A stretch of 64,000 nt of DNA from Pisaster brevispinus (GCA_023634235.1 JAMKCF010000003.1:17330742-17394741); one strand, 5' to 3'. Positions 23,088-37,200 are shown, numbered from the stretch's first letter. Numbers and translations are program-made. The notes: a model not told the origin generated them from the letters alone.

Positions 23088-24125
23088 TTTCACTTATGAC
23101 GTAAGAATTTCGCTTGTCTTTGCGTGGAACAGATAGCCCTGTGCTTGAGAGATATTTTCTGGTGGATCAGGATCCCGGTTCGAATTCCGACAGGATCCTT
23201 GATTCACTTTTTCTTTTTTTTCTAATTCTTTAGATTTGAATCATGATTTCACTTATGAGGTAGGAATTTCGCTTGTCTTTGCGTGGAACAAATAGCCCAG
23301 TGGTTTGAAAATAGTTTATGGTGGGTCGGGACCACGGTTCGAATCCCGGCAGTGTTCTTGATTCACTTTTTCTTTTTTCTAAGTTTTTAGATTTGAATCA
23401 TGATTTCATATATGAGGTAGGAATTTCGCTTGTCTAAAGATTTTTTCCGAGTCTAAAGATTTGAATCATGATTTCACTTACGTGGTAGGAATTTCGCTTG
23501 TCTTTGCGTTGAACAGATAGCCCAGTGGTTGGGAGATAATTTCTTGTGGATCGGGACAACGGTTCGAATCCCGGCAGTGTCCTTGATTCACTTTTTCTTT
23601 TTTTCTGAGTCTAAAGATTTGAATCATGATTTCATCAGGAATTTCGCTTGTCTTTGCGTGGAACAAATAGCCCTGTGGTTGGGAGATAGTTTCTGGTGGA
23701 TCGGGATCCCGGTTTGAATTTTGGCAGGGTCCTTGATTCACTTTTTCTTTCTTCTAAGTCTTTAAATTTGAATCATGATTTCACTTATGAGGTTGGAATG
23801 TCGCTTGTCTTTGTGTGGAACAAGTAGCCCAGTGGTTGGGAGATAGTTTGTGGTGGGTCGGGACCACGGTTCGAATCCCGTCGGTGTCCTTGATTCACTT
23901 TTTCCTTTTTCTGAGTCTAAAGATTTGAATCATGATTTCAGTTATGAGGTAAGAATTTCGCTTGTCTTTGCGTGAAACAGATAGCCCAGTGGTTGGGAGA
24001 TAGTTTCTGGTGGATCGGGACCCCGGTTCGAATCCCAGCAAAGTCCATGATTCACTTTTTCTTTTGTCTGAGTCTAAAGATTTGAATCATGATTTCACTT
24101 ATGAGGTGAAAATTTCGATTGTCTT
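23088..24125 (+). repeat. Divergent monomers with two internal deletions
   Basis: About six and a half monomers, more divergent than their neighbours. At 23,431-23,450 a monomer runs from CGCTTGTC straight into TAAAGATTTTTTCCGAG and lacks the whole tRNA-like block. At 23,631-23,640, TTTCATCAGGAATTTCG lacks about 10 bp of spacer. Several B boxes are altered (GGTTTGAATTT near 23,711, GGTTCGAATTC near 23,178). Confidence 0.85.
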
Positions 24126-25657
24126 TGCGTGGAACAGATAGCCCAGTGGTTTTGAGATAGTTTCTGGTGGATCGGGACCACGGTTCGAATCCCGACAATT
24201 TCCTTGATTCACTTTTTCTTTTTTCCTGAGTCTAAAGATTTGAATCATGATTTCACTTATGAGGTAGGAATTTCACTTGTCTTTGCGTGGAACAGATAGC
24301 CCAATGGTTGGAGATATTTTCTGGTGGGTCGGGACCCAGGTTCGAATCCCGGCAGTGTCCTTGATTCTGTTTTTCCTTTTTCTTAGTCTAAAGATTTGAA
24401 TCATGAGTTCACTTATGAGGTAGGAATTTCGCTTGTCTTTACGTGGAAAAGATAGCCCAGTGGTTGGGACATAGTTTTTGGTGGATCGGGACCACGGTTC
24501 GAATCCCGACAAGGTCCTAGATTCACTTTTTCTTTTTTCTGAGTCTAAAGATTTCAATCATGATTTCACTTATGAGGTAGGAATTTCGCTTGTCTTTGGG
24601 TAGAACAGATAGCCCAGTGGTTGGGAGATAGTTTCTGGTGGGTCGGGACCCAGGTTCGAATCCCGGCAGTGTCCTTGATTCTGTTTTTCCTTTTTCTGAG
24701 TCTAAAGATTTGAATCATGATTTCAGTTATGAGGTTAGAATTTCGCTTGTCTTTGCGTGGAACAGATAGCCCAGTGGTTGGGAGATCGTTTCTGGTGGGT
24801 CGGGACCCCGGTTCTAATCCCGACAAGGTCCTTGATTCACTTTTTCTTTTTTTCTTGATTCGCTTGTCTTTGCGTGGAACAAATAGCCCAGTGGTTGGGA
24901 GATAGTTTGTGGTGGGTCGGGACCACGGTTCGATTCCCGTCAGTCTTCTTGATTCACTTTTTCCTTTTTCTGAGTCTAACGATTTGAATCATGATTTCAC
25001 TTTTGTGGTAGGAATTTCGTTTGTCTTTGCGTGAAACAGATAGCCCAGTGGTTGGGAGATAGTTTATGGTGAATCGGGATCCCGGTTCGAATCCCGGCAG
25101 TGTCCTTGATCTTCTTTTTCTTGTTTTATGAGTCTAAGGATTTGAATCATGATTTCACTTATGAAGTATGAATTTCGCTTGTCTTTGCGTGGAACAAATA
25201 GCCCAGTGGTTGGGAGATAGTTTCTGGTGGATCGGGACCTCAGTTCGAATAGCGGCAGGGTCCTTGATTCACTTTTTTCTTTTTTCTAAGTCTTAAAATT
25301 TGAATCCTGATTTCACTTATGAGGTAGGAATTTCGCTTGTCTTTGCGTGGAACAGATAGCCCAGTGGTTGGGAGATAGTTTGTGGTGGGTCGGGACCACG
25401 GTTCGAATCCCGGCAGTGTTCTTGATTCACTTTTTCCTTTTTCTGAGTCTAAAGATTTGAATCATGATTTCACTTATGTGGTAGGAATTTCGCTTGTCTT
25501 TGCGTGGAACAAATAGCCCAGTGGTTGGGATATAGTTTGTGGTGGGTCGGGACCACAGTTCGAAACTCTGCAGTGTTCTTCATTCACTTTTTCTTTTGTC
25601 TGAGTCTAAAAATTTGAATCATGATTTCACTTATGTGGTAGGAATTTCGCTTGTCTC
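24126..25657 (+). repeat. 1,532-bp higher-order repeat, copy 1
   Basis: About ten monomers, one of them shortened near 24,850 (TTTCTTGATTCGCTTGTC), where most of the spacer including the palindrome is missing. Markers are GTGGTTTTGAGATAG at the start and GACCTCAGTTCGAATAGCGG near 25,236. It recurs at an offset of 1,532. Confidence 0.88.
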
Positions 25658-27189
25658 TGCGTGGAACAGATAGCCCAGTGGTTTTGAGATAGTTTCTGGT
25701 GGATCGGGACCACGGTTCGAATCCCGACAATTTCCTTGATTCACTTTTTCTTTTTTCCTGAGTCTAAAGATTTGAATCATGATTTCACTTATGAGGTAGG
25801 AATTTCACTTGTCTTTGCGTGGAACAGATAGCCCAATGGTTGGAAATATTTTCTGGTGGGTCGGGACCCAGGTTCGAATCCCGGCAGTGTCCTTGATTCT
25901 GTTTTTCCTTTTTCTTAGTCTAAAGATTTGAATCATGAGTTCACTTATGAGGTAGGAATTTCGCTTGTCTTTACGTGGAAAAGATAGCCCAGTGGTTGGG
26001 ACATAGTTTTTGGTGGATCGGGACCACGGTTCGAATCCCGACAAGGTCCTAGATTCACTTTTTCTTTTTTCTGAGTCTAAAGATTTCAATCATGATTTCA
26101 CTTATGAGGTAGGAATTTCGCTTGTCTTTGGGTAGAACAGATAGCCCAGTGGTTGGGAGATAGTTTCTGGTGGGTCGGGACCCAGGTTCGAATCCCGGCA
26201 GTGTCCTTGATTCTGTTTTTCCTTTTTCTGAGTCTAAAGATTTGAATCATGATTTCAGTTATGAGGTTAGAATTTCGCTTGTCTTTGCGTGGAACAGATA
26301 GCCCAGTGGTTGGGTGATCGTTTCTGGTGGGTCGGGACCCCGGTTCTAATCCCGACAAGGTCCTTGATTCACTTTTTCTTTTTTTCTTGATTCGCTTGTC
26401 TTTGCGTGGAACAAATAGCCCAGTGGTTGGGAGATAGTTTGTGGTGGGTCGGGACCACGGTTCGATTCCCGTCAGTCTTCTTGATTCACTTTTTCCTTTT
26501 TCTGAGTCTAACGATTTGAATCATGATTTCACTTTTGTGGTAGGAATTTCGTTTGTCTTTGCGTGAAACAGATAGTCCAGTGGTTGGGAGATAGTTTATG
26601 GTGAATCGGGATCCCGGTTCGAATCCCGGCAGTGTCCTTGATCTTCTTTTTCTTGTTTTATGAGTCTAAGGATTTGAATCATGATTTCACTTATGAAGTA
26701 TGAATTTCGCTTGTCTTTGCGTGGAACAAATAGCCCAGTGGTTGGGAGATAGTTTCTGGTGGATCGGGACCTCAGTTCGAATAGCGGCAGGGTCCTTGAT
26801 TCACTTTTTTCTTTTTTCTAAGTCTTAAAATTTGAATCCTGATTTCACTTATGAGGTAGGAATTTCGCTTGTCTTTGCGTGGAACAGATAGCCCAGTGGT
26901 TGGGAGATAGTTTGTGGTGGGTCGGGACCACGGTTCGAATCCCGGCAGTGTTCTTGATTCACTTTTTCCTTTTTCTGAGTCTAAAGATTTGAATCATGAT
27001 TTCACTTATGTGGTAGGAATTTCCCTTGTCTTTGCGTGGAACAAATAGCCCAGTGGTTGGGATATAGTTTGTGGTGGGTCGGCACCACAGTTCGAAACTC
27101 TGCAGTGTTCTTCATTCACTTTTTCTTTTGTCTGAGTCTAAAAATTTGAATCATGATTTCACTTATGTGGTAGGAATTTCGCTTGTCTC
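25658..27189 (+). repeat. 1,532-bp higher-order repeat, copy 2
   Basis: Tandem copy with about half a dozen single-base changes. Examples are GGTGATCG for GGAGATCG near 26,313, ATAGTCCAG for ATAGCCCAG near 26,573 (an A-box change), TTTCCCTTG for TTTCGCTTG near 27,020, and TCGGCACC near 27,080. It is slightly older or less homogenised than the 1,878-bp and 2,838-bp pairs. The spacer-deleted monomer recurs near 26,382. Confidence 0.87.
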
Positions 27190-28724
27190 TGCGTGGAACA
27201 GATAGCCCAGTGGTTGGGGGATAGTTTCTGGTGGATAGGGATCCCGGTTCGAATCCCGACAAGGTCCTAGATTCACTTTTTCTTTTTTCTGGGTCTTAAG
27301 ATTTGAATCATGATTTCACTTATGAGGTAGGAATTTCACTTGTCTCTGCGTGGAACAGATAGCCCAGTGGTTCGGAGATAGTTTGTGGTGGGTCGGGATC
27401 ACGGTTCGAATCCCAGCAGTGTCCTTGATCTTCTTTTTCTTTTTTTTCTGAGTCTAAAGATTTGAATCATGATTGCACTTATGACGTATATATTTCGCTT
27501 GTCTTTGCGTGGAACAGATAGCCCAGTGGTTGTGAGATAGTTTCTGGTGGATCGAGACCCCGGTTCGAATCCCAGCAAAGTCCATGATTCACTTTTTCTT
27601 TTGTCTGAGTCTAAAGATTTGAATCATGATTTCACTTATGAGGTGAAAATTTCGATTGTCTTTGCGTGGAACAGATAGCCCAGTGGTTTTGAGATAGTTT
27701 CTGGTGGATCGGGACCACGGTTCGAATCCCGACAATTTCCTTGATTCACTTTTTCTTTTTTTCTGAGTCTAAAGATTTGAATCATGATTTCACTTATGAG
27801 GTAGGAATTTCACTTGTCTTTGCGTGGAACAGATAGCCCAATGGTTGGAGATATTTTCTGGTGGGTCGGGACCCAGGTTCGAATCCCGGCAGTGTCCTTG
27901 ATTCTGTTTTTCCTTTTTCTTAGTCTAAAGATTTGAATCATGAGTTCACTTATGAGGTAGGAATTTCGCTTGTCTTTACGTGGAAAAGATAGCCCAGTGG
28001 TTGGGACATAGTTTTTGGTGGATCGGGACCACGGTTCGAATCCCGACAAGGTCCTAGATTCACTTTTTCTTTTTTCTGAGTCTAAAGATTTCAATCATGA
28101 TTTCACTTATGAGGTAGGAATTTCGCTTGTATTTGGGTAGAACAGATAGCCCAGTGGTTGGGAGATAGTTTCTGGTGGGTCGGGACCCAGGTTCGAATCC
28201 CGGCAGTGTCCTTGATTCACTTTTTCTTTTTTCTGAGTCTAAAGATTTCAATCATGATTTCACTTATGAGGTAGGAATTTCGCTTGTCTTTGGGTAGAAC
28301 AGATAGCCCAGTGGTTGTGAGATAGTTTCTGGTGGATCGGGACCACGGTTCGATTCCCGACAAGTTCCTTGATTCACTTTTCTTTTTTCTGAGTCTAAAG
28401 ATTTGAATCATGATTTCACATATGAGGTAGGAATTTCGATTGTCTTTGCGTGGAACAGATAGCCCAGTGGTTGGGAGAAAGTTTCTGGTTGATCGAGACC
28501 CCGGTTCGAATCCCAGCAGTGTCCTTGATCTTCTTTTTCGTTTTTTTCTGAGTCTAAGGATTTGAATCATGATTTCACTTATGACGTATGAATTTCGCTT
28601 GTCTTTGCGTGGAAAAGATAGCCAAGTGGTTGAGACATAGTTTCTGGTGGATCGGGACCACGGTTCGAATCCCGACAAGGTCCTTGATTCACTTTATTTT
28701 TTTTCTGAGTCTAAAGATTTGAAT
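27190..28724 (+). repeat. Mosaic with partial third copy of the 1,532-bp unit
   Basis: Bases 27,558-28,213 match 24,021-24,676 at an offset of 3,537 with few differences, giving a third, incomplete copy of that four-monomer stretch. The rest is ordinary monomers, some with GTGGTTGAGACATAG, a variant typical of the next region. Confidence 0.82.
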
Positions 28725-31080
28725 CATGAATTCACTAATGAGGTAGGAATTTCGCTTGTCTCTGCGTGCAACAGATAGCCCAGTGGTTGGGAGACAGTTT
28801 CTGGTGGATCGGGGCCCCGGTTCGAATCCCAGCAGGGTCCTCGATTCACTTTTTCTTTTTTCTAAGTCTTTATATTTGAATCATGATGTCGTTTATGAGG
28901 TGGAAATATCGCTTGTCTTTTAGTGGAACACATAGCCCCGTGGTTGGGAGATAGTTTCTGGTGGATCGGGACCACGGTTCGAATCCAGACAAGGTCCTAG
29001 TTTCTGTTTTTCCTTTTTCTAAGTCTAAAGATTTGAATCATGAGTTCACTTATGAGGTAGGAATTTCGCTTGTCTTTGCGTGGAAAAGATAGCCCAGTGG
29101 TTGAGACATAGTTTCTTGTGGATCGGGACCACGGTTCGAATCCCGACAAGGTCCTTGATTCACTTTTTCTTTTTTCTGAGTCTAAAGATTTGAATCATGA
29201 TTTCAGTAATGAGGTAGGAATTTCGATTGTCTTTGCGTGGAACAGATAGCCCAGTGGTTTTGAGATAGTTTCTGGTGGATCGGGACCACGGTTCGAATCC
29301 CGGCAGTGTCCTCGTTTCTGTTTTTCCTTTTTCTGAGTCTAAAGATTTGAATCATGATTTCAGTAATGAGGTAGGAATTTCGATTGTCTTTGCGTGGAAC
29401 AGATAGCCCAGTGGTTGGGAGAAAGTTTCTGGTGGATCGGGACCACGGTTCGAATCCCGACAAGGTCCTTGATTGACTTTGTCTTTTTTTCTGAGTATAA
29501 AGATTTCAATTTTGATTTCACTTATGATGTAGGAATTTCGCTTGTCTTTGCGTGGAACAGATAGCCCAGTGGTTTGGAGATAGTTTCTGGTGGGTCGGGA
29601 CCACGGTTCGAATCCCGGCAGTGTCCTTGATTCACTTTTTCCTTTTTCTAAGTCTTTAGATTTGAATAATGATTTCACTTATGAGGTAGGAATTTCGTTT
29701 GTCTTTGCGTGGAACAGATAGCCCAGTGGTTGGGAGATAGTTTCTGGTGGATCGGGACCCCGGTTCGAATCCCGGCAGGGTCCTTGATTCACTTTTTCTT
29801 TTTCCTAAGTCTTTAGATTTGAATCATGATTTCAGTTATGACGTTTGAATTTCGCTTGTCTTTGCGTGGAACACATAGCACAGTGGTTGGTAGATAGTTT
29901 CTGGTGGATCGGGACCACGGTTCGAATCCCGAAAAGTTCCTCGATTCACTTTTTCTTTTTTCTGAGTCTAAAGATTTGAATCATGATTTCACTTATGAGT
30001 TAGGAATTTCACTTGTCTTTGCGTGGAACCGATAGCCCAATGGTTTTGAGATATTTTCTGGTGGATCGGGACCCCGGTTCGAATCCCGGCAGGGTCCTTG
30101 ATTCATTTTTTCTTTTTCCTAAGTCTTTAGATTTGAATCATGATTTCACTTATGACGTATGAATTTCGCTTGTCTTTGCGTGGAACACATAGCACAGTGG
30201 TTGGTAGATAGTTTCTGGTGGATCGGGACCACGGTTCGAATCCCGAAAAGTTCCTTGATTCACTTTTTCTTTTTTCTGAGTCTAAAGATTTGAATCATGA
30301 TTTCACTTATGAGTTAGGAATTTCATTTGTCTTTGCGTGGAACCGATAGACAATGGTTGGGAGATATTTTCTGGTGGGTCGGGACCACGGTTCGAATCCC
30401 GGCAGTTTCCTCGTTTCTGTTTTTCCTTTTTCTGAGTCTAAAGATTTGAATCATGAGTTCACTTATGAGGTAGGAATTTCGCTTGTCTTTGCGTGGAAAA
30501 GATAGCCCAGTGGTTGAGACATAGTTTCTGGTGGATCGGGACCACGGTTCGAATCCCGGCAGTGTCCTCGTTTCTGTTTTTCCTTTTTCTGAGTCTAAAG
30601 ATTTGAATCATAAGTTCACTTATGAGGTAGGAATTTCGCTTGTCTTTGCGTGGAAAATATAGCCCAGTAGTTGAGACATAGTTTCTGGTGGATCGGGACC
30701 ACGGTTCGAATCCCGACAAGGTCCTTGATTCACTTTTTCTTTTTTCTGAGTCTAAAGATTTGAATCATGATTTCAGTAATGAGGTAGGAATTTCGATTGT
30801 CTTTGCGTGGAACAGATAGCCCAGTGGTTTTGAGATAGTTTCTGGTGGATCGGGACCACGGTTCGAATCCCGGCAGTGTCCTCGTTTCTGTTTTTCCTTT
30901 TTCTGAGTCTAAAGATTTGAATCATGATTTCAGTAATGAGGTAGGAATTTCGATTGTCTTTGCGTGGAACAGATAGCCCAGTGGTTGGGAGAAAGTTTCT
31001 GGTGGATCGGGACCACGGTTCGAATCCCGACAAGTTCCTTGATTCACTTTTTCTTTTTTTCTGAGTCTAAAGATTTGAAT
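28725..31080 (+). repeat. ~2.4-kb higher-order unit A (15 monomers)
   Basis: Begins at CATGAATTCACTAATGAGG and ends where the same marker starts unit B. It lacks one monomer (157 bp) near 29,000 that B retains; after that point the offset to B is 2,512-2,513. Many monomers here use the alternative linker CCTCGTTTCTGTTTTTCC in place of CCTTGATTCACTTTTTC, and TTTCAGTAATGAGG spacers. Confidence 0.87.
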
Positions 31081-33592
31081 CATGAATTCACTAATGAGGT
31101 AGGAATTTCGCTTGTCTCTGCGTGCAACAGATAGCCCAGTGGTTGGGAGACAGTTTCTGGTGGATCGGGGCCCCGGTTCGAATCCCAGCAGGGTCCTCGA
31201 TTCACTTTTTCTTTTTTCTAAGTCTTTATATTTGAATCATGATGTCGTTTATGAGGTGGAAATTTCGCTTGTCTTTTAGTGGAACACATAGCCCCGTGGT
31301 TGGGAGATAGTTTCTGGTGGATCGGGACCACGGTTCGAATCCAGACAAGGTCCTTGATTCACTTTTTCTTTTTTCTAAGTCTTTAGATTTGAATCATGAT
31401 TTCACTTATGAGGTAGGAATTTCGCTTGTCTTTGCGTGGAACAAATAGCCCAGTGGTTGGGAGATAGTTTCTGGTGGGTCGGGACCACGGTTCGAATCCC
31501 GGCAGTGTCCTAGTTTCTGTTTTTCCTTTTTCTAAGTCTAAAGATTTGAATCATGAGTTCACTTATGAGGTAGGAATTTCGCTTGTCTTTGCGTGGAAAA
31601 GATAGCCCAGTGGTTGAGACATAGTTTCTTGTGGATCGGGACCACGGTTCGAATCCCGACAAGGTCCTTGATTCACTTTTTCTTTTTTCTGAGTCTAAAG
31701 ATTTGAATCATGATTTCAGTAATGAGGTAGGAATTTCGATTGTCTTTGCGTGGAACAGATAGCCCAGTGGTTTTGAGATAGTTTCTGGTGGATCGGGACC
31801 ACGGTTCGAATCCCGGCAGTGTCCTCGTTTCTGTTTTTCCTTTTTCTGAGTCTAAAGATTTGAATCATGATTTCAGTAATGAGGTAGGAATTTCGATTGT
31901 CTTTGCGTGGAACAGATAGCCCAGTGGTTGGGAGAAAGTTTCTGGTGGATCGGGACCACGGTTCGAATCCCGACAAGGTCCTTGATTGACTTTGTCTTTT
32001 TTTCTGAGTATAAAGATTTCAATTTTGATTTCACTTATGATGTAGGAATTTCGCTTGTCTTTGCGTGGAACAGATAGCCCAGTGGTTTGGAGATAGTTTC
32101 TGGTGGGTCGGGACCACGGTTCGAATCCCGGCAGTGTCCTTGATTCACTTTTTCCTTTTTCTAAGTCTTTAGATTTGAATAATGATTTCACTTATGAGGT
32201 AGGAATTTCGTTTGTCTTTGCGTGGAACAGATAGCCCAGTGGTTGGGAGATAGTTTCTGGTGGATCGGGACCCCGGTTCGAATCCCGGCAGGGTCCTTGA
32301 TTCACTTTTTCTTTTTCCTAAGTCTTTAGATTTGAATCATGATTTCAGTTATGACGTTTGAATTTCGCTTGTCTTTGCGTGGAACACATAGCACAGTGGT
32401 TGGTAGATAGTTTCTGGTGGATCGGGACCACGGTTCGAATCCCGAAAAGTTCCTCGATTCACTTTTTCTTTTTTCTGAGTCTAAAGATTTGAATCATGAT
32501 TTCACTTATGAGTTAGGAATTTCACTTGTCTTTGCGTGGAACCGATAGCCCAATGGTTTTGAGATATTTTCTGGTGGATCGGGACCCCGGTTCGAATCCC
32601 GGCAGGGTCCTTGATTCATTTTTTTTTTTCCTAAGTCTTTAGATTTGAATCATGATTTCACTTATGACGTATGAATTTCGCTTGTCTTTGCGTGGAACAC
32701 ATAGCACAGTGGTTGGTAGATAGTTTCTGGTGGATCGGGACCACGGTTCGAATCCCGAAAAGTTCCTTGATTCACTTTTTCTTTTTTCTGAGTCTAAAGA
32801 TTTGAATCATGATTTCACTTATGAGTTAGGAATTTCATTTGTCTTTGCGTGGAACCGATAGACAATGGTTGGGAGATATTTTCTGGTGGGTCGGGACCAC
32901 GGTTCGAATCCCGGCAGTTTCCTCGTTTCTGTTTTTCCTTTTTCTGAGTCTAAAGATTTGAATCATGAGTTCACTTATGAGGTAGGAATTTCGCTTGTCT
33001 TTGCGTGGAAAAGATAGCCCAGTGGTTGAGACATAGTTTCTGGTGGATCGGGACCACGGTTCGAATCCCGGCAGTGTCCTCGTTTCTGTTTTTCCTTTTT
33101 CTGAGTCTAAAGATTTGAATCATAAGTTCACTTATGAGGTAGGAATTTCGCTTGTCTTTGCGTGGAAAATATAGCCCAGTAGTTGAGACATAGTTTCTGG
33201 TGGATCGGGACCACGGTTCGAATCCCGACAAGGTCCTTGATTCACTTTTTCTTTTTTCTGAGTCTAAAGATTTGAATCATGATTTCAGTAATGAGGTAGG
33301 AATTTCGATTGTCTTTGCGTGGAACAGATAGCCCAGTGGTTTTGAGATAGTTTCTGGTGGATCGGGACCACGGTTCGAATCCCGGCAGTGTCCTCGTTTC
33401 TGTTTTTCCTTTTTCTGAGTCTAAAGATTTGAATCATGATTTCAGTAATGAGGTAGGAATTTCGATTGTCTTTGCGTGGAACAGATAGCCCAGTGGTTGG
33501 GAGAAAGTTTCTGGTGGATCGGGACCACGGTTCGAATCCCGACAAGTTCCTTGATTCACTTTTTCTTTTTTTCTGAGTCTAAAGATTTGAAT
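31081..33592 (+). repeat. ~2.5-kb higher-order unit B (16 monomers)
   Basis: Tandem relative of unit A with the extra monomer. Sixteen monomers at 157 bp give the observed 2,512 bp. Shared oddities include GTTTATGAGGTGGAAAT with CTTTTAGTGGAAC near 31,245-31,280, and GAACCGATAGACAATGG near 32,850, where the A box is damaged. Confidence 0.87.
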
Positions 33593-35168
33593 CATGATTT
33601 CACTTATGAGTTAGGAATTTCACTTGTCTTTGCGTGGAACCGATAGCCCAATGGTTGGGAGATATTTTCTGGTGGGTCGGGACCACGGTTCGAATCCCGG
33701 CAGTGTCCTCGTTTCTGTTTTTCCTTTTTCTGAGTCTAAAGATTTGAATCATGAGTTCACTTATGAGGTACGAATTTCGCTTGTCTTTGCGTGGAAAAGA
33801 TAGCCCTGTGGTTGAGACATAGTTTCTGGTGGTACGGGACCACGGTTCGAATCCCGGCAGTGTCCTCGTTTCTGTTTTTCCTTTTTCTGAGTCTAAAGAT
33901 TTGAATCATGAATTCAGTAATGAGTTAGGAATTTCGATTGTCTTTGCGTGGAACAGATAGCCCAGTGGTTGGGAGAAAGTTTCTGGTGGATCGAGACCCC
34001 GGTTCGAATCCTAGCAGTGTCCTTGATCTTCTTTTTCGTTTTTTTTTCTGAGTCTAAGGGTTTGAATCATGATTTCACTCATGCCGTATGAATTTCGCTT
34101 GTCTTTGCGTGGAACACATAGCCCAGTGGTTGGGAGATAGTTTCTGGTGGATCGGGACCACGGTTCGAATCCCGACAAGTTCCTTGATTCACTTTTTCTT
34201 TTTTCTGAGTCTAAAGATTTGAATCATGATCTCACTTATGAGGTGAAAATTTCGATTGTCTTTGCGTGGAACAGATAGCCCAGTGGTTTTGAGATAGTTT
34301 CTGGTGGATCGGGACCACGGTTCGAATGCCGGCAGTGTCATTGATTCACTTTTTCCTTTTTCTGAGTCTAAAGAATTGAATCATGATTTCACTTATGTGG
34401 TAGGAATTTCGTTTGTCTTTGCGTGGAACAGATAGCCCAGTGGTTGGGAGATAGTTTCTGGTAGATCGGGACCACGGTTCGAATCCCGGTAGGGTCCTGA
34501 TCCCCTTTTTCTTTTATTCTGAGTCTAAAGATTTGAATCATGAGTTCACTTATGTGGTAATAATTTCGCATGTCTTTGCGTGGAACAGATAGCCCAGTGG
34601 TTGGGCGATAGTTTCTTGTGGATCGGGACCCCAGTTCGAATCCCGGCATGGTCCTTGATTCACAATTTATTTTGTCTAAGTCTTTAGATTTGAATCATGA
34701 CTTCACTTATGAGGTAGGAATTTCGCTTGTCTTTGCGTGGAAAAGATAGCCAAGTGGTTGAGACATAGTTTCTGGTGGATCGGGACCACGGTTCGAATCC
34801 CGACAAGGTCCTTGATTCACTATTTCTTTTTTCTGAGTCTAAAGATTTGAATCATGATTTCAGTAATGAGGTAGGAATTTCGATTTTCTTTGCGTGGAAC
34901 AGATAGCCCAGTGGTTTTGAGATAGTTTCTGGTGGATCGGGACCACGGTTCGAATGCCGGCAGTGTCCTTGATTCACTTTTGCTTTTTTCTAAGTCTTTA
35001 CATTTGAATCTTGATTTCACTTATGAGGTAGGAATTTCGCTTGTCTTTGCGTGGAACACTTAGCCCAGTGGTTGGGAGATAGTTTCTGGTGGATCGGGAC
35101 AACGGTTCGAATCCCGTCAAAGTACTTGATTCACTTTATTTTTTTTTTCTGAGTCTAAAGATTTGAAT
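33593..35168 (+). repeat. Mosaic between units B and C
   Basis: About ten monomers. The part near 34,060-34,090 (CACTCATGCCGTATG) recurs at 38,312-38,342, and 34,389-34,649 recurs at 38,327-38,587. The offset changes from 4,252 to 3,938, that is by 314 bp, so exactly two monomers are absent from the downstream version. Confidence 0.83.
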
Positions 35169-37200
35169 CATGAATTCACTAATGAGGTAGGAATTTCGCT
35201 TGTCTCTGCGTACAACAGATAGCCCAGTGGTTGGGAGACAGTTTCTGGTGGATCGGGGCCCCGGTTCGAATCCCAGCAGGGTCCTCGATTCACTTTTTTT
35301 TTTCTAAGTCTTTATATTTGAATCATGATGTCGTTTATGAGGTGGAAATTTCGCTTGTCTTTTAGTGGAACACATAGCCCCGTGGTTGGGAGATAGTTTC
35401 TGGTGGATCGGGACCACGGTTCGAATCCAGACAAGGTCCTTGATTCACTTTTTCTTTTTTCTAAGTCTTTAGATTTGAATCATGATTTCACTTATGAGGT
35501 AGGAATCTCGCTTGTCTTTGCGTGGAACAAATAGCCCAGTGGTTGGGAGATAGTTTCTGGTGGGTCGGGACCACGGTTCGAATCCCGGCAGTGTCCTAGT
35601 TTCTGTTTTTCCTTTTTCTAAGTCTAAAGATTTGAATCATGAGTTCACTTATGAGGTAGGAATTTCGCTTGTCTTTGCGTGGAAAAGATAGCCCAGTGGT
35701 TGAGACATAGTTTCTTGTGGATCGGGACCACGGTTCGAATCCCGACAAGGTCCTTGATTCACTTTTTCTTTTTTCTGAGTCTAAAGATTTGAATCATGAT
35801 TTCAGTAATGAGGTAGGAATTTCGATTGTCTTTGCGTGGAACAGATAGCCCAATGGTTTTGAGATAGTTTCTGGTGGATCGGGACCACGGTTCGAATCCC
35901 GGCAGTGTCCTCGTTTCTGTTTTTCCTTTTTCTGAGTCTAAAGATTTGAATCATGATTTCAGTAATGAGGTAGGAGTTTCGATTGTCTTTGCGTGGAACA
36001 GATAGCCCAGTGGTTGGGAGAAAGTTTCTGGTGGATCGGGACCACGGTTCGAATCCCGACAAGGTCCTTGATTGACTTTGTCTTTTTTTCTGAGTATAAA
36101 GATTTCAATTTTGATTTCACTTATGATGTAGGAATTTCGCTTGTCTTTGCGTGGAACAGATAGCCCAGTGGTTTGGAGATAGTTTCTGGTGGGTCGGGAC
36201 CACGGTTCGAATCCCGGCAGTGTCCTTGATTCACTTTTTCCTTTTTCTAAGTCTTTAGATTTGAATAATGATTTCACTTATGAGGTAGGAATTTCGTTTG
36301 TCTTTGCGTGGAACAGATAGCCCAGTGGTTGGGAGATAGTTTCTGGTGGATCGGGACCCCGGTTCGAATCCCGGCAGGGTCCTTGATTCACTTTTTCTTT
36401 TTCCTAAGTCTTTAGATTTGAATCATGATTTCACTTATGACGTATGAATTTCGCTTGTCTTTGCGTGGAACACATAGCACAGTGGTTGGTAGATAGTTTC
36501 TGGTGGATCGGGACCACGGTTCGAATCCCGAAAAGTTCCTTGATTCACTTTTTCTTTTTTCTGAGTCTAAAGATTTGAATCATGAGTTCACTTATGAGTT
36601 AGGAATTTCACTTGTCTTTGCGTGGAACCGATAGCCCAATGGTTGGGAGATATTTTCTGGTGGATCGGGACCCCGGTTCGAATCCCGGCAGGGTCCTTGA
36701 TTTATTTTTTATTTTTCCTAAGTCTTTAGATTTGAATCATGATTTCACTTATGACGTATGAATTCCGCTTGTCTTTGCGTGGAACACATAGCACAGTGGT
36801 TGGTAGATAGTTTCTGGTGGATATGGACCACGGTTCGAATCCCGAAAAGTTCCTTGATTCACTTTTTCTTTTTTCTGAGTCTAAAGATTTGAATCATGAT
36901 TTCACTTATGAGTTAGGAATTTCACTTGTCTTTGCGTGGAACCGATAGACAATGGTTGGGAGATATTTTCTGGTGGGTCGGGACCACGGTTCGAATCCCG
37001 GCAGTTTCCTCGTTTCTGTTTTTCCTTTTTCTGAGTCTAAAGATTTGAATCATGAGTTCACTTATGAGGTAGGAATTTCGCTTGTCTTTGCGTGGAAAAG
37101 ATAGCCCAGTGGTTGAGACATAGTTTCTGGTGGATCGGGACCACGGTTCGAATCCCGGCAGTGTCCTCGTTTCTGTTTTTCCTTTTTCTGAGTCTAAAGA
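35169..37200 (+). repeat. Partial higher-order unit C
   Basis: Starts at the same CATGAATTCACTAATGAGG marker as units A and B and follows unit B at an offset of 4,084-4,088, the small drift coming from T-tract length. It departs from B near 37,200, where a spacer reads AGATTGGAATCATGATTTC. Single-base differences from B are scattered (for example TAGGAGTTTCG near 35,973). Confidence 0.82.
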
